Source of the DNA: Oligoflexia bacterium
GTDB taxonomy: Bacteria; Bdellovibrionota; UBA1018
Direction of reading: 5' to 3'
Assembly: GCA_903854365.1 (NCBI GenBank)
Contig: CAINWE010000402.1
Location: 1-7,943, forward strand
DNA: 7,943 bases
The notes below the pieces were generated by a model. It was not told the origin of the DNA. It searched no databases and was given only the letters and a program-made list of their open reading frames with translations. A program made the translations under genes and the position numbers. Shown piece after piece: positions 1-7,474 of the stretch (position 1 is its first letter; every line of letters starts with the position of its first letter).

Positions 1-1318
1 CCGGCTCAAATGCTTGAATACCAAGACGGTGGAGAGTCGGAGCTCGATTCAAGAGGACTGGATGTTCCTTAACGACTTCTTCAAGAATATCCCAGACTTC
101 CTGTCTCTGCTTTTCCACCATCTTCTTCGCAGATTTAATAGTGGTGACGTAACCGTACTCCGAAAGCTTATTGTAAATAAACGGCTTGAAAAGCTCGAGG
201 GCCATCACCTTCGGCAAACCGCACTGATGAAGCCTCAACTCTGGACCCACAACGATTACGGAGCGACCAGAATAGTCAACGCGTTTACCCAACAGGTTCT
301 GCCTAAAGCGACCCTGCTTCCCCTTCAACATGTCAGAAAGAGATCTCAAAGGCCTCTTGTTAGGACCGGTGAAGGTTTTTCCGCGGCGGCCGTTATCAAA
401 CAAGGCGTCAACCGACTCCTGCAACATTCGCTTCTCGTTGCGAATAATGATTTCTGGAGCATTGAGCTCCATCAACCTTCTCAATCGGTTATTTCTATTG
501 ATCACACGTCGATAGAGATCGTTCAAATCAGAGGTTGCGAACCGCCCGCCATCCAGGGGAACCAACGGCCGCAATTCTGGTGGAATCACTGGAATAACAT
601 CCAACATCATCCACTCAGGCCGATTCGAGACGCTCATCTTAAACGATTCAACTACTTTAAGACGCTTCGAAACCTTAGTCCGCTGAGCTTCCGATGAGGT
701 CTGCTTCAATTCTCTTCGAAGCTGCCGGGACATGACCTCAACATCTACCTTCTTCAGAATATCGCGGATAGCCTCACCGCCCATACCTGCGGTAAAACTA
801 AAACCGTCTTTGATGAGTTGAGAATACTTCTCCTCAGATACAACGGAGTTCTCCTCAACGCCGCTATTGCCTGGATCTAGTACCAAGTAGGCTTCGCAGT
901 ACAATACCTTCTCAAGATCTTTCAAAGTGATGTCCAGCAGGGCACCAATTCTGGAAGGAAGCGACCTCAAAAACCAGATATGCGCGACAGGAGTGGCCAA
1001 CTCAATATGCCCAAGGCGCTCACGACGCACCTTAGACTGAATGACTTCAACACCGCACTTTTCGCAGACTACGCCGCGATGTTTCATCCTCTTATATTTT
1101 CCGCAATTACATTCGTAATCCTTAACAGGTCCGAAAATCTTTGCGCAGAACAGCCCATCCCGCTCGGGCTTAAAAGTCCGATAATTGATAGTCTCCGGCT
1201 TTTTAACCTCACCAAACGACCACTCCCGAATCTTTTCGGGGGAAGCCAAGGAGATCCGAATTCCAGCGAAACTCAATGGATCCTTAGGCTTATCAAAAAA
1301 GTTAAGAAGATCTTTCAT
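1..1318 (-). CDS. rpoC: DNA-directed RNA polymerase subunit beta' (N-terminal 439 residues; runs off left edge)
   Basis: Beta' forms the clamp and holds the catalytic magnesium of RNA polymerase. I translated the reverse complement codon by codon from the ATG at 1318-1316 and found an uninterrupted frame to base 1. The zinc-binding domain is intact, with Cys70, Cys72, Cys85 and Cys88. The lid lies near residues 251-263 (PLVPLDGGR), the rudder region near 308-325, and switch 2 near 337-352 (GKRVDYSGR). The visible part ends at LHRLGIQAFEP, residue 439, about 20 residues before the expected catalytic NADFDGD motif. Numbering matches E. coli beta' at all these landmarks. The start is supported by AGGAG at 1324-1328, five bases upstream, and by the family N-terminus MKDLLNFF. 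It follows the rpoB stop by 16 bases, so the two are surely co-transcribed. The missing C-terminus is a window edge, not a truncation. Confidence 0.98.
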   Translation of the reverse strand, partial: MKDLLNFFDKPKDPLSFAGIRISLASPEKIREWSFGEVKKPETINYRTFKPERDGLFCAKIFGPVKDYECNCGKYKRMKHRGVVCEKCGVEVIQSKVRRERLGHIELATPVAHIWFLRSLPSRIGALLDITLKDLEKVLYCEAYLVLDPGNSGVEENSVVSEEKYSQLIKDGFSFTAGMGGEAIRDILKKVDVEVMSRQLRRELKQTSSEAQRTKVSKRLKVVESFKMSVSNRPEWMMLDVIPVIPPELRPLVPLDGGRFATSDLNDLYRRVINRNNRLRRLMELNAPEIIIRNEKRMLQESVDALFDNGRRGKTFTGPNKRPLRSLSDMLKGKQGRFRQNLLGKRVDYSGRSVIVVGPELRLHQCGLPKVMALELFKPFIYNKLSEYGYVTTIKSAKKMVEKQRQEVWDILEEVVKEHPVLLNRAPTLHRLGIQAFEP

Positions 1319-1334
1319 TTTAGCTCCTGACTAA

Positions 1335-4300
1335 TTAAATCAATTCGGCTTTAAGCTCTTTAGCGTCTTCTTCGATCAGTTCGACGTTCAAAGCAAGACT
1401 TTGCAGTTCTTTTACGAGCACGTTAAAGGACTCTGGCAACCCGGGCTCAAGCAACTGCTCGCCCTTCACGATCGCCTCGTACATTCGATTTCGGCCAGTG
1501 ACGTCGTCAGACTTCACGGTGAGAAACTCCTGCAGACCATAGGCAGCCCCATAAGCTTCGAGCGCCCATACTTCCATTTCTCCGAGTCTCTGACCCCCGA
1601 ACTGCGCCTTACCACCCAGCGGCTGCTGGGTGACCAAGCTGTACGGCCCAATACTTCGAGCATGAATCTTTTCTTCGACCAAGTGATGAAGCTTCAGCAT
1701 GTACATGATACCGACGGTCACATCCTCAGCAAACGGCTCACCAGAAACCCCATCATAGAGAGTCGTCTGACCGCGTGTAGGTAGTTCCGCAACGTTCAGC
1801 ATGCCTTCGATGTCCTTCTCACTCGCTCCGTCAAAGACAGGAGTAGCGACATGGATACCGCCCCGAAGATGAGTAGCCATCTTTTTCAGCTCGGCTTCCG
1901 ATGCATGGTCCACGTAACGATCGACTTCAGCGTGACTATAGGTTTCCTTGAGAAGTTTTCGCAAACCAGTTGCATTGAAATTCTCCAGGTAAGCGTTCAC
2001 CTTTTCCCCAATCCCGTGGGCAGCCCAGCCCAAAGTGACCTCGAGGAGCTGACCGATGTTCATACGGGAAGGAACCCCAAGCGGATTCAATACCATGTCC
2101 ACGGGAGTACCGTTTGCCATGAACGGCATATCTTCCATAGGAAGGATACGGCTCACGACCCCTTTATTACCGTGTCGACCTGCCATCTTGTCGCCGACTT
2201 GTAGTCGGCGCTTGATAGCAATTTGAACCTTAACCATTTTGATCACACCGGGAGCCAACTCATCGCCCCGCTTGAGCTTATCGGTCTTCTCCTTGAACAC
2301 GTACCGAACAGCCTCGATCTTCTCCTTTGCCGTCTTCATCACGGCGGTGACATCCTGCTCCAACTCGTCCTTCACAGGAATGAACCCCAAAAGGTCGAAA
2401 GGAATATTGACGAGCGTCGAATGCTCCAAAACCTGACCCTTCTTTAACAGCTCCTCTGAACCATCCTCGGACAAAAGCTTTCCGGTGGTTACAGCACCCT
2501 GGAGCGAATGAACGATCTTATTGAGTGCGGACTGACGGATCGCTTCAATTTCGATCTTCTCATCGCGTCGGATCCGAGCAATAGCATCTTCAAGAATCGC
2601 CTTGGATCGCTCGTCAGGCTCAGTACCCTCTCGAGCAAAAACCTGAGCATTGATAACAATGCCTTGAACGCCGGACGGCACGCGAAGCGAAGTATCCCTC
2701 ACATCACCCGCTTTTTCGCCGAAGATCGCCCGTAAAAGCTTTTCTTCCGGCGACAACTGAGTTTCTCCCTTAGGCGTCACCTTGCCCACCAAAATGTCGC
2801 CCGGCTTAACTTCAGCGCCGATACGAATGATCCCACTCTGATCGAGGTCCTTCAAGGCCTCTTCGCCCACATTTGGAATATCCCGCGTAATCTCTTCTTT
2901 GCCCAACTTAGTATCACGCGCTACACACTCGAACTCCTCGATGTGAATGGACGTAAAAGTATCTTCCTTAATTAAGCGTTCAGAAATCAAAATCGAGTCT
3001 TCAAAGTTGTAACCGCTCCAGGGCATAAAGGCGATTAACACGTTTTGACCCAAGGCTAGTTCCCCGGCATCCGTGGCTGGACCATCAGCTAGAACGTCGC
3101 CAGACTTAACAACGTCGCCAACATTCACCACCGGCCGCTGAGTGACGCAGGTATTTTGGTTGGACCGCTGATACTTCGTCAAATTATAAATATCAACGTC
3201 TGAACCCACCTCATCCGCTTCTGAATGCTCGCGACGCACTACAATCTTGGTCCCGTCAACCATGATGACTTCGCCCTGGTGACGATTCAAAATGATTTGA
3301 CCTGAATCCCGTGCGACAATCCGCTCAATTCCTGTACCCACCAAAGGCGCATGAGTTCTAATGAGTGGAACAGCCTGGCGCTGCATGTTCGATCCCATCA
3401 ATGCCCGGTTAGCATCATCGTGCTCAAGAAAAGGAATCAACGATGCAGCAATCGAAACCAATTGATTTGCGGACACGTCCATCAACTCAACGTCGTCAGG
3501 ATTAACTAAGGCGAAATCCCCCTTACGTCGTGCAGAGATTAATTCACCGGACAGCTTGCCAACCCGCAAAGCATCTGGAGCGACCTGAGCAATAATCTTA
3601 TTTTCTTCCTCAGTCGCTGTGAAAAACCGAATCTCTTCAGAGACGTCCTTGCCTTCAACGACGCGGTACTGAGTCTCGATGAACCCAAACTCATTCACCC
3701 TTGCATACGTGGATAAGCTCGCGATCAACCCGATGTTTGGCCCTTCAGGGGTCTCAATCGGGCAAATTCTGCCATAGTGGGTATTATGAACGTCACGTAC
3801 TTCGAAGCCGGCTCGTTCTCGCGTCAAACCACCTGGCCCAAGCGCAGAGAGTCGCCTCTTGTGCGTGACCTCCGAAAGCGGATTAGTCTGGTCCATGAAT
3901 TGGGACAACTGACTCGAACCAAAAAATTCTTTAACGACCGCTGAAACTGGCTTCTGATTAATCAAATCATGAGGCATCAGAGTCTCAATCTCTTGAATAC
4001 TCATTCGCTCTTTGATCGCTCGCTCCATTCGAACTAGGCCGATGCGATACTGATTTTCGATCAATTCACCCACTGCGCGGACACGCCTATTACCCAGGTG
4101 ATCGATATCGTCAATAGTCCCGCGACCATTATTCAGCTCACACAAGTAGAACAAGGTCGACAAAATATCGGCTTTGGTCAGAACCGTATTCTCAGCCGGG
4201 ACGGCGTTCTCAGGAAACTTATAATTCAGCTTTAAACGACCAACGCGAGACAGATCGTACCGATCGGCATTGAAAAATAAATTTTCAAACAACAACTTTG

Positions 4301-5468
4301 CTGCTTCTACCGTCGGAGGATCACCCGGTCTCATCCTCTTATAAATTTCGATCAGCGCTTCCTCGGGACTAGCAACCTTATCCAGCAAAAGGGTGTCGCG
4401 AACAAACGCGCCGTAACTGAGATTATCTGTGAAGATAACCTTGACTTGATGAACGCCGCGAGCAAGCAGCTCCTTTACCTTCTCAGCGCTCAACTCATGA
4501 TTCGTCTCCAGCAAAACCTCTCCGGTTCGCTCATCGACGGTATCTTCAGAGGCCACGCGACCAACGACCGCCTCCATAGGAACTTCAAGGCGCGTAATAT
4601 TCGCATCCTGAATTTTTCGAATAACTGCCTTGGTGAATTTGCGGTTCTTCTTTACGATGACTTCGCCAGTCTTAGGATCAAGAATATCCTCTTCTGCGCG
4701 CTGACCGCCGAGGATATCGAGGTCCACCACCTTGTAACATTTGCCGCTCTCATCAAGGGCGAGAGTCTCAACACGGTAGAAATAGTTCAAAATCTCTTGG
4801 GTCGACATCCCGAACGCACGCAAAATGATCGTGGCAGGCAGCTTACGCTTGCGGTCGATTCTGGCGTAAAGGACATCCTTATGGTCAAATTCAAAATCTA
4901 ACCAAGAACCACGATGCGGGATAATACGAGCTGAGTAAAGAATCTTCCCGCTCGAGTGACTTTTCCCCTGATCGTGGTCGAAAATAACTCCCGGAGAACG
5001 ATGCAGCTGACTGACGATCACCCGCTCTGTGCCGTTGATAATGAAAGAACCAGCGTCAGTCATCAGGGGAATTTCCCCCATATAGACTTCTTGTTCCTTA
5101 ATATCACGAATATTGCGTGTGCCCGTCTCCTCTTCAACTTCGTATACGACAAGGCGCACGGTTATCTTGAGAGGAGCAGCAAAGGTCATACCCCGCTGAC
5201 GGCACTCACCTACGTCATACTTTGGCCTTTCAAGCACATAGCTTTCAAATTCCAAAGAAGCCGTGCGATTGAAGTCTTCAATAGGGAATACTGACTTAAA
5301 GACAGCCTGCAACCCCGAGTTATCGCGCCGATTTGCCGGAGCGTCGGCTTGCAGAAATTTTTCATAGGACTTCCGTTGAAGCTCTATCAGATTCGGAATC
5401 TCCACTGGGGAGACGATTTTAGAGAAATCTTTACGAACGCGACGATTTTCCGAAACTATGGAACTCAT
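1335..5468 (-). CDS. rpoB: DNA-directed RNA polymerase subunit beta
   Basis: Beta forms one pincer of RNA polymerase and much of the active centre. The 1377 residues are full length and slightly longer than E. coli (1342). In order: the protrusion and lobe; a lobe insertion with two similar units at about 258-296 and 306-344; the rifampicin pocket (QLSQFMDQ, Met525, to about Leu543); the active-site motif GYNFEDSI with Glu823 and Asp824; a second insertion at about 945-1066; the conserved lysines Lys1086 and Lys1094 in KRRLQVGDK; and the C-terminal anchor GGKAQFGGQRLGEMEVWALE. The ATG at 5468 follows AGGAG (5474-5478) by five bases, and MSSIVSENRRVRKDFSKI is a normal family N-terminus. The stop is TAA. 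A 124-base spacer with predicted RNA structures separates it from rplL, suggesting that polymerase subunits are made at a lower level than the ribosomal proteins. The frame shows no break or missing key residue. Confidence 0.99.
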   Translation of the reverse strand: MSSIVSENRRVRKDFSKIVSPVEIPNLIELQRKSYEKFLQADAPANRRDNSGLQAVFKSVFPIEDFNRTASLEFESYVLERPKYDVGECRQRGMTFAAPLKITVRLVVYEVEEETGTRNIRDIKEQEVYMGEIPLMTDAGSFIINGTERVIVSQLHRSPGVIFDHDQGKSHSSGKILYSARIIPHRGSWLDFEFDHKDVLYARIDRKRKLPATIILRAFGMSTQEILNYFYRVETLALDESGKCYKVVDLDILGGQRAEEDILDPKTGEVIVKKNRKFTKAVIRKIQDANITRLEVPMEAVVGRVASEDTVDERTGEVLLETNHELSAEKVKELLARGVHQVKVIFTDNLSYGAFVRDTLLLDKVASPEEALIEIYKRMRPGDPPTVEAAKLLFENLFFNADRYDLSRVGRLKLNYKFPENAVPAENTVLTKADILSTLFYLCELNNGRGTIDDIDHLGNRRVRAVGELIENQYRIGLVRMERAIKERMSIQEIETLMPHDLINQKPVSAVVKEFFGSSQLSQFMDQTNPLSEVTHKRRLSALGPGGLTRERAGFEVRDVHNTHYGRICPIETPEGPNIGLIASLSTYARVNEFGFIETQYRVVEGKDVSEEIRFFTATEEENKIIAQVAPDALRVGKLSGELISARRKGDFALVNPDDVELMDVSANQLVSIAASLIPFLEHDDANRALMGSNMQRQAVPLIRTHAPLVGTGIERIVARDSGQIILNRHQGEVIMVDGTKIVVRREHSEADEVGSDVDIYNLTKYQRSNQNTCVTQRPVVNVGDVVKSGDVLADGPATDAGELALGQNVLIAFMPWSGYNFEDSILISERLIKEDTFTSIHIEEFECVARDTKLGKEEITRDIPNVGEEALKDLDQSGIIRIGAEVKPGDILVGKVTPKGETQLSPEEKLLRAIFGEKAGDVRDTSLRVPSGVQGIVINAQVFAREGTEPDERSKAILEDAIARIRRDEKIEIEAIRQSALNKIVHSLQGAVTTGKLLSEDGSEELLKKGQVLEHSTLVNIPFDLLGFIPVKDELEQDVTAVMKTAKEKIEAVRYVFKEKTDKLKRGDELAPGVIKMVKVQIAIKRRLQVGDKMAGRHGNKGVVSRILPMEDMPFMANGTPVDMVLNPLGVPSRMNIGQLLEVTLGWAAHGIGEKVNAYLENFNATGLRKLLKETYSHAEVDRYVDHASEAELKKMATHLRGGIHVATPVFDGASEKDIEGMLNVAELPTRGQTTLYDGVSGEPFAEDVTVGIMYMLKLHHLVEEKIHARSIGPYSLVTQQPLGGKAQFGGQRLGEMEVWALEAYGAAYGLQEFLTVKSDDVTGRNRMYEAIVKGEQLLEPGLPESFNVLVKELQSLALNVELIEEDAKELKAELI

Positions 5469-5503
5469 ACTTGCTCCTACAAAAAGATAGACAAATTCAA
5501 TAA

Positions 5504-5546
5504 CGGACCCCAGCCTACCTGATTACATCCAGAAGGCAAGGGCCCG
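5504..5546 (-). other. Predicted RNA stem-loop in the rplL-rpoB spacer (candidate processing site)
   Basis: In the transcript, 5546-5534 pairs with 5516-5504 over 13 positions: ten Watson-Crick pairs, two G-U wobbles and one U-U mismatch. The 17-base apical part folds further, with 5532-5527 (CTGGAT) pairing with 5523-5519 (ATCAG) around one bulged G and a three-base loop. The stem ends about 25 bases before the rpoB Shine-Dalgarno. No U-run follows directly, so it is not a classical intrinsic terminator. In E. coli the rplL-rpoB spacer carries an RNase III cleavage hairpin. An equivalent role here is inferred from position and stem length only. Confidence 0.5.
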
Positions 5547-5571
5547 GTACGATTTTTGAACCAGAGGGACT

Positions 5572-5620
5572 AAAAAAGACGGCAAATCGCGATTACTTAA
5601 TCTCGACCTTAGCGCCTTCT
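5572..5620 (-). terminator. Candidate partial intrinsic terminator (attenuator) overlapping the rplL stop codon
   Basis: The transcript arm AGAAGGC (5620-5614) pairs with GCCGTCT (5583-5577), six of seven positions. After a four-base bulge (5613-5610), 5609-5599 pairs with 5594-5584 with one mismatch and two G-U pairs, closing on the four-base loop 5598-5595. A run of six U (5577-5572) begins at the foot of the stem and is followed by AG. The hairpin spans the last codons and the TAA of rplL. Because rpoB and rpoC must still be transcribed, it can only act as a leaky attenuator. E. coli has an attenuator in the same gap, though not with this sequence. The bulge, mismatches and moderate U-run make this a candidate only. 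Confidence 0.45.
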
Positions 5621-5979
5621 GCTTCAAGCTTCTTCTTAATATCGTCAGCTTCTTGCTTGTTCACGCCTTCTTTTAACGGCTTTGGCGCGCCTTCAACGAG
5701 ATCTTTAGCTTCTTTCAAGCCTAGTCCAGTGATTGCACGAACTTCTTTAATCACGTTGATCTTCTTTTCACCAGCAGCAGCGAGCACAACTGTGAATTCG
5801 GTCTTAGCTTCTGCAGCTGGACCAGCAGCTCCTGCACCTGGCATAACAGCCATCGCCATAGGGGCAGCAGCAGAAACACCAAACTTAGTTTCCAGTTCCT
5901 TTACTAACTGGGAGAGCTCGAGTACGGACATGTTTTCGATGAAAGAAACAACTTGTTCCTTAGAAATTGCTGTAGACAT
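5593..5979 (-). CDS. rplL: 50S ribosomal protein L7/L12
   Basis: This is the flexible stalk protein of the large subunit. Dimers bind the C-terminal helix of L10, and their mobile C-terminal domains recruit and stimulate the translational GTPases (EF-G, EF-Tu, IF2, RF3). The 128-residue product has the full family layout: an N-terminal dimerisation helix region at about 1-37, an Ala/Gly/Pro-rich hinge at about 38-58, and a C-terminal domain at about 59-128 carrying the factor-binding face ITGLGLKEAKDLVE. Length is normal (E. coli 121). The ATG at 5979-5977 follows GAGGT (5986-5990) by six bases. It lies 134 bases after the rplJ stop, a spacer holding predicted hairpins. Its 3' end overlaps an attenuator-like hairpin. 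L7/L12 is needed at several copies per ribosome, so its own strong initiation signal is expected. Confidence 0.99.
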   Translation of the reverse strand: MSTAISKEQVVSFIENMSVLELSQLVKELETKFGVSAAAPMAMAVMPGAGAAGPAAEAKTEFTVVLAAAGEKKINVIKEVRAITGLGLKEAKDLVEGAPKPLKEGVNKQEADDIKKKLEAEGAKVEIK

Positions 5980-6000
5980 TTAATTACCTCATTTACTTCG

Positions 6001-6027
6001 CACCCTAAGCCTTCCTAGCTTTGGGCG
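6001..6027 (-). other. Predicted RNA hairpin just upstream of the rplL ribosome binding site
   Basis: In the transcript, CGCCCAAAGC (6027-6018) pairs with GCTTAGGGTG (6010-6001). This gives nine of ten positions including one G-U, with a single A-A mismatch and a seven-base loop. The 3' foot is 10 bases before the GAGGT of rplL, so the hairpin would leave the ribosome binding site exposed. Next to it, 6056-6052 (GGTCC) can pair with 6034-6030 (GGACC) over a 17-base loop, which is weaker. There is no U-run after either, so termination is unlikely. A role in mRNA stability or in boosting rplL translation is an inference. Confidence 0.4.
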
Positions 6028-6102
6028 TTGGTCCCTCTAGTTCTAATATTAGGACCCGATTGCTAGCAGTCTCCTTGACTACCAGTTGAAATCAAGACTC
6101 TA

Positions 6103-6122
6103 CAGTCCAGGCATCAGGACTG
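6103..6122 (-). other. Predicted RNA hairpin spanning the rplJ stop codon
   Basis: CAGTCC (transcript 6122-6117) and GGACTG (6108-6103) pair perfectly over six bases with an eight-base loop that contains the TGA stop of rplJ. Three further pairs (TCT with AGA) form below it if one U is bulged. Ribosomes ending rplJ translation would melt it. The sequence after it is not U-rich, so it is not an intrinsic terminator. It may shape how translation passes from rplJ to rplL, or be incidental. Confidence 0.35.
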
Positions 6123-6653
6123 AGACTCAGCTTTCTTTTTCTCAATTGCCGACAACACTGTGACCAGCCCACGAGGCACAGCTGCGAGCACACCGACAAA
6201 GTTCCTGACTGGCGCATTCATGGTACCCAACAACTGCGCCACCAGAACCTCTTTGCTAGGAAGCTTTGCAAGCGCTTCAACTCCAGACGCGTCGATCCGC
6301 TTTTGACCCATAAGGCTATCTTTTAACTTGAGAGCCTCATTATCCTGAGCAAACTTATGCAGTACCTTTGCAGCTGCGGCAGGATCACCGAACGCAAAAG
6401 CCACCAAAGTAGGACCCACAACTGAGTCCATGAGGGCCTGTGCTTCCGTACCCATGGAACCGTCTTTAGTTACAAGACGGGCTACATTATTCTTCAAAAC
6501 CTTAGCTTCAACCTTTTCGGTCCTCAGCAGGCGTCTCAAGTCATCTACACGACTAGCGGTCAGCCCTTTATAGTCTGCGAAGATGGCAACCTGAGCCCTC
6601 GAAAACTTATCTTTCAACTCGCTAGCAAGCTGAGTCTTCTCTGCGCGATTCAT
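6114..6653 (-). CDS. rplJ: 50S ribosomal protein L10
   Basis: L10 anchors the L7/L12 stalk to the L11-binding region of 23S rRNA. The 179-residue product begins MNRAEKTQLASELKDKF and contains the usual globular RNA-binding domain (about 1-130, with ADYKGLTA, LKNNVARL and GPTLVAFAFGDP). The long C-terminal helix binding L7/L12 starts near LPSKEVLVAQLL. That C-terminal part is about 12 residues longer than in E. coli (165 residues total), close to the length of L10s known to carry three L7/L12 dimers. The ATG at 6653-6651 follows GAGGT (6661-6665) by seven bases. The stop is TGA. It sits 51 bases after rplA and 134 bases before rplL. In many bacteria the L10-L7/L12 complex represses its own mRNA upstream of rplJ; no such leader is obvious in the short gap here. 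Confidence 0.99.
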   Translation of the reverse strand: MNRAEKTQLASELKDKFSRAQVAIFADYKGLTASRVDDLRRLLRTEKVEAKVLKNNVARLVTKDGSMGTEAQALMDSVVGPTLVAFAFGDPAAAAKVLHKFAQDNEALKLKDSLMGQKRIDASGVEALAKLPSKEVLVAQLLGTMNAPVRNFVGVLAAVPRGLVTVLSAIEKKKAESQS

Positions 6654-6704
6654 TATATTGACCTCATTATTTTAATAATTTTTTACGGATTAACCTGCAA
6701 ATCA

Positions 6705-7448
6705 CTAAGCCAAACCAGCAGAGGCCATCGCATCCATTGGATCAACGGTGATACCAGGGCTCATCGTGGTCGAGAGTGTAATATTCTTGATATAGGTACC
6801 CTTACTGGTCGGAGGCTTCGCCTTCACAATCACCCCAGCGAGCGCGTTGAAATTATCCTTCAACTTTTCAGCTCCGAAGGATTTCTTCCCGATGGCAACG
6901 TGGATAATCCCAGTTTTTTCAGTCCTGTACTCCACCTTACCCAGCTTCTGCTCTTTCACAGCCTTAGCAACATCAAAGGTAACGGTGCCAAGCTTTGGAT
7001 TCGGCATAAGTCCTTTAGGTCCCAGCAATTTACCAATTTTCGACACAGCAACCATCATGTCCGGTGTGGCCACCATTTTGTCAAACTCGAACCAACCGCC
7101 TGCAATCTTCTCGATTAAGTCTTCAGCTCCGACTGTATCCGCGCCGGCTGCGGCTGCCTCTTTAGCCTTGTCGCCCTTAGCTAAAACAGCAACTCGAACA
7201 GATTTACCAATTCCATGAGGAAGGACAACAGCGCCTCTCACCATTTGATCGGCATGCTTGGGGTCAACGCCAAGATTAAAGGAAACATCAACCGCCTCAT
7301 CAAACTTCGCGTAGGCTATTTCAGGAATCATATTAAAAGCTTCAGCAACGGTATACTTCTTCCCTAACGAGACTTTCTCGAGAGCGTTCAAATATTTTTT
7401 GCCGTGCTTGCTACTGACTTCGAATTTCTTCTTCTCTGCTTCACTCAT
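6705..7448 (-). CDS. rplA: 50S ribosomal protein L1
   Basis: L1 forms the mobile stalk beside the E site, helps release deacylated tRNA, and in many bacteria represses the L11-L1 mRNA. The 247-residue product has the two-domain family layout. Domain I is split between both ends and holds the conserved Phe49 (AKFDEAVDV) and the STTM motif at residues 226-229, the signature RNA-binding positions. Domain II in the middle includes LLGPKGLMPNPKLGTV. It is 13 residues longer than E. coli L1 (234), mainly at the N-terminus, where it starts with a charged MSEAEKKKFE stretch. The ATG at 7448-7446 follows GGAG (7455-7458) by six bases, and I see no better internal start. The stop is TAG. It follows rplK by 70 bases and precedes rplJ by 51, consistent with one operon. 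Confidence 0.99.
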   Translation of the reverse strand: MSEAEKKKFEVSSKHGKKYLNALEKVSLGKKYTVAEAFNMIPEIAYAKFDEAVDVSFNLGVDPKHADQMVRGAVVLPHGIGKSVRVAVLAKGDKAKEAAAAGADTVGAEDLIEKIAGGWFEFDKMVATPDMMVAVSKIGKLLGPKGLMPNPKLGTVTFDVAKAVKEQKLGKVEYRTEKTGIIHVAIGKKSFGAEKLKDNFNALAGVIVKAKPPTSKGTYIKNITLSTTMSPGITVDPMDAMASAGLA

Positions 7449-7474
7449 ATTTATCTCCGTGGTTCAAACGCATG

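Noticed and set aside
14..697. A 227-codon open frame on the + strand opposite rpoC, and similar + strand frames opposite rpoB, rplL, rplA and rplK.
   Set aside because: Each lies wholly or mostly antisense to a clearly conserved gene, has no recognisable domain, and is explained by codon use in the real frame.
1..1318. rpoC as a truncated gene or pseudogene, since no stop codon or NADFDGD motif is present.
   Set aside because: The frame is open to base 1 and stops about 20 residues before that motif is expected; the cut is the window boundary.
5984..5992. Tiny frame ATG-AGG-TAA overlapping the rplL Shine-Dalgarno, possibly a leader peptide.
   Set aside because: It has no ribosome binding site of its own, and a similar ATGAGG sequence arises before rplJ simply because GAGGT follows AT-rich sequence.
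6043..6068. Short perfect palindromes CTAATATTAG (6043-6052) and TGCTAGCA (6061-6068), considered as operator half-sites.
   Set aside because: They are short, unrelated to each other, not placed at a promoter, and give no stable hairpin for lack of a loop.
6672..6700. Promoter-like pair TTGCAG, 17 bases, TATTAA on the minus strand between rplA and rplJ.
   Set aside because: Only 3 of 6 and 4 of 6 matches to the sigma-70 consensus, in an AT-rich spacer where such matches are expected by chance.
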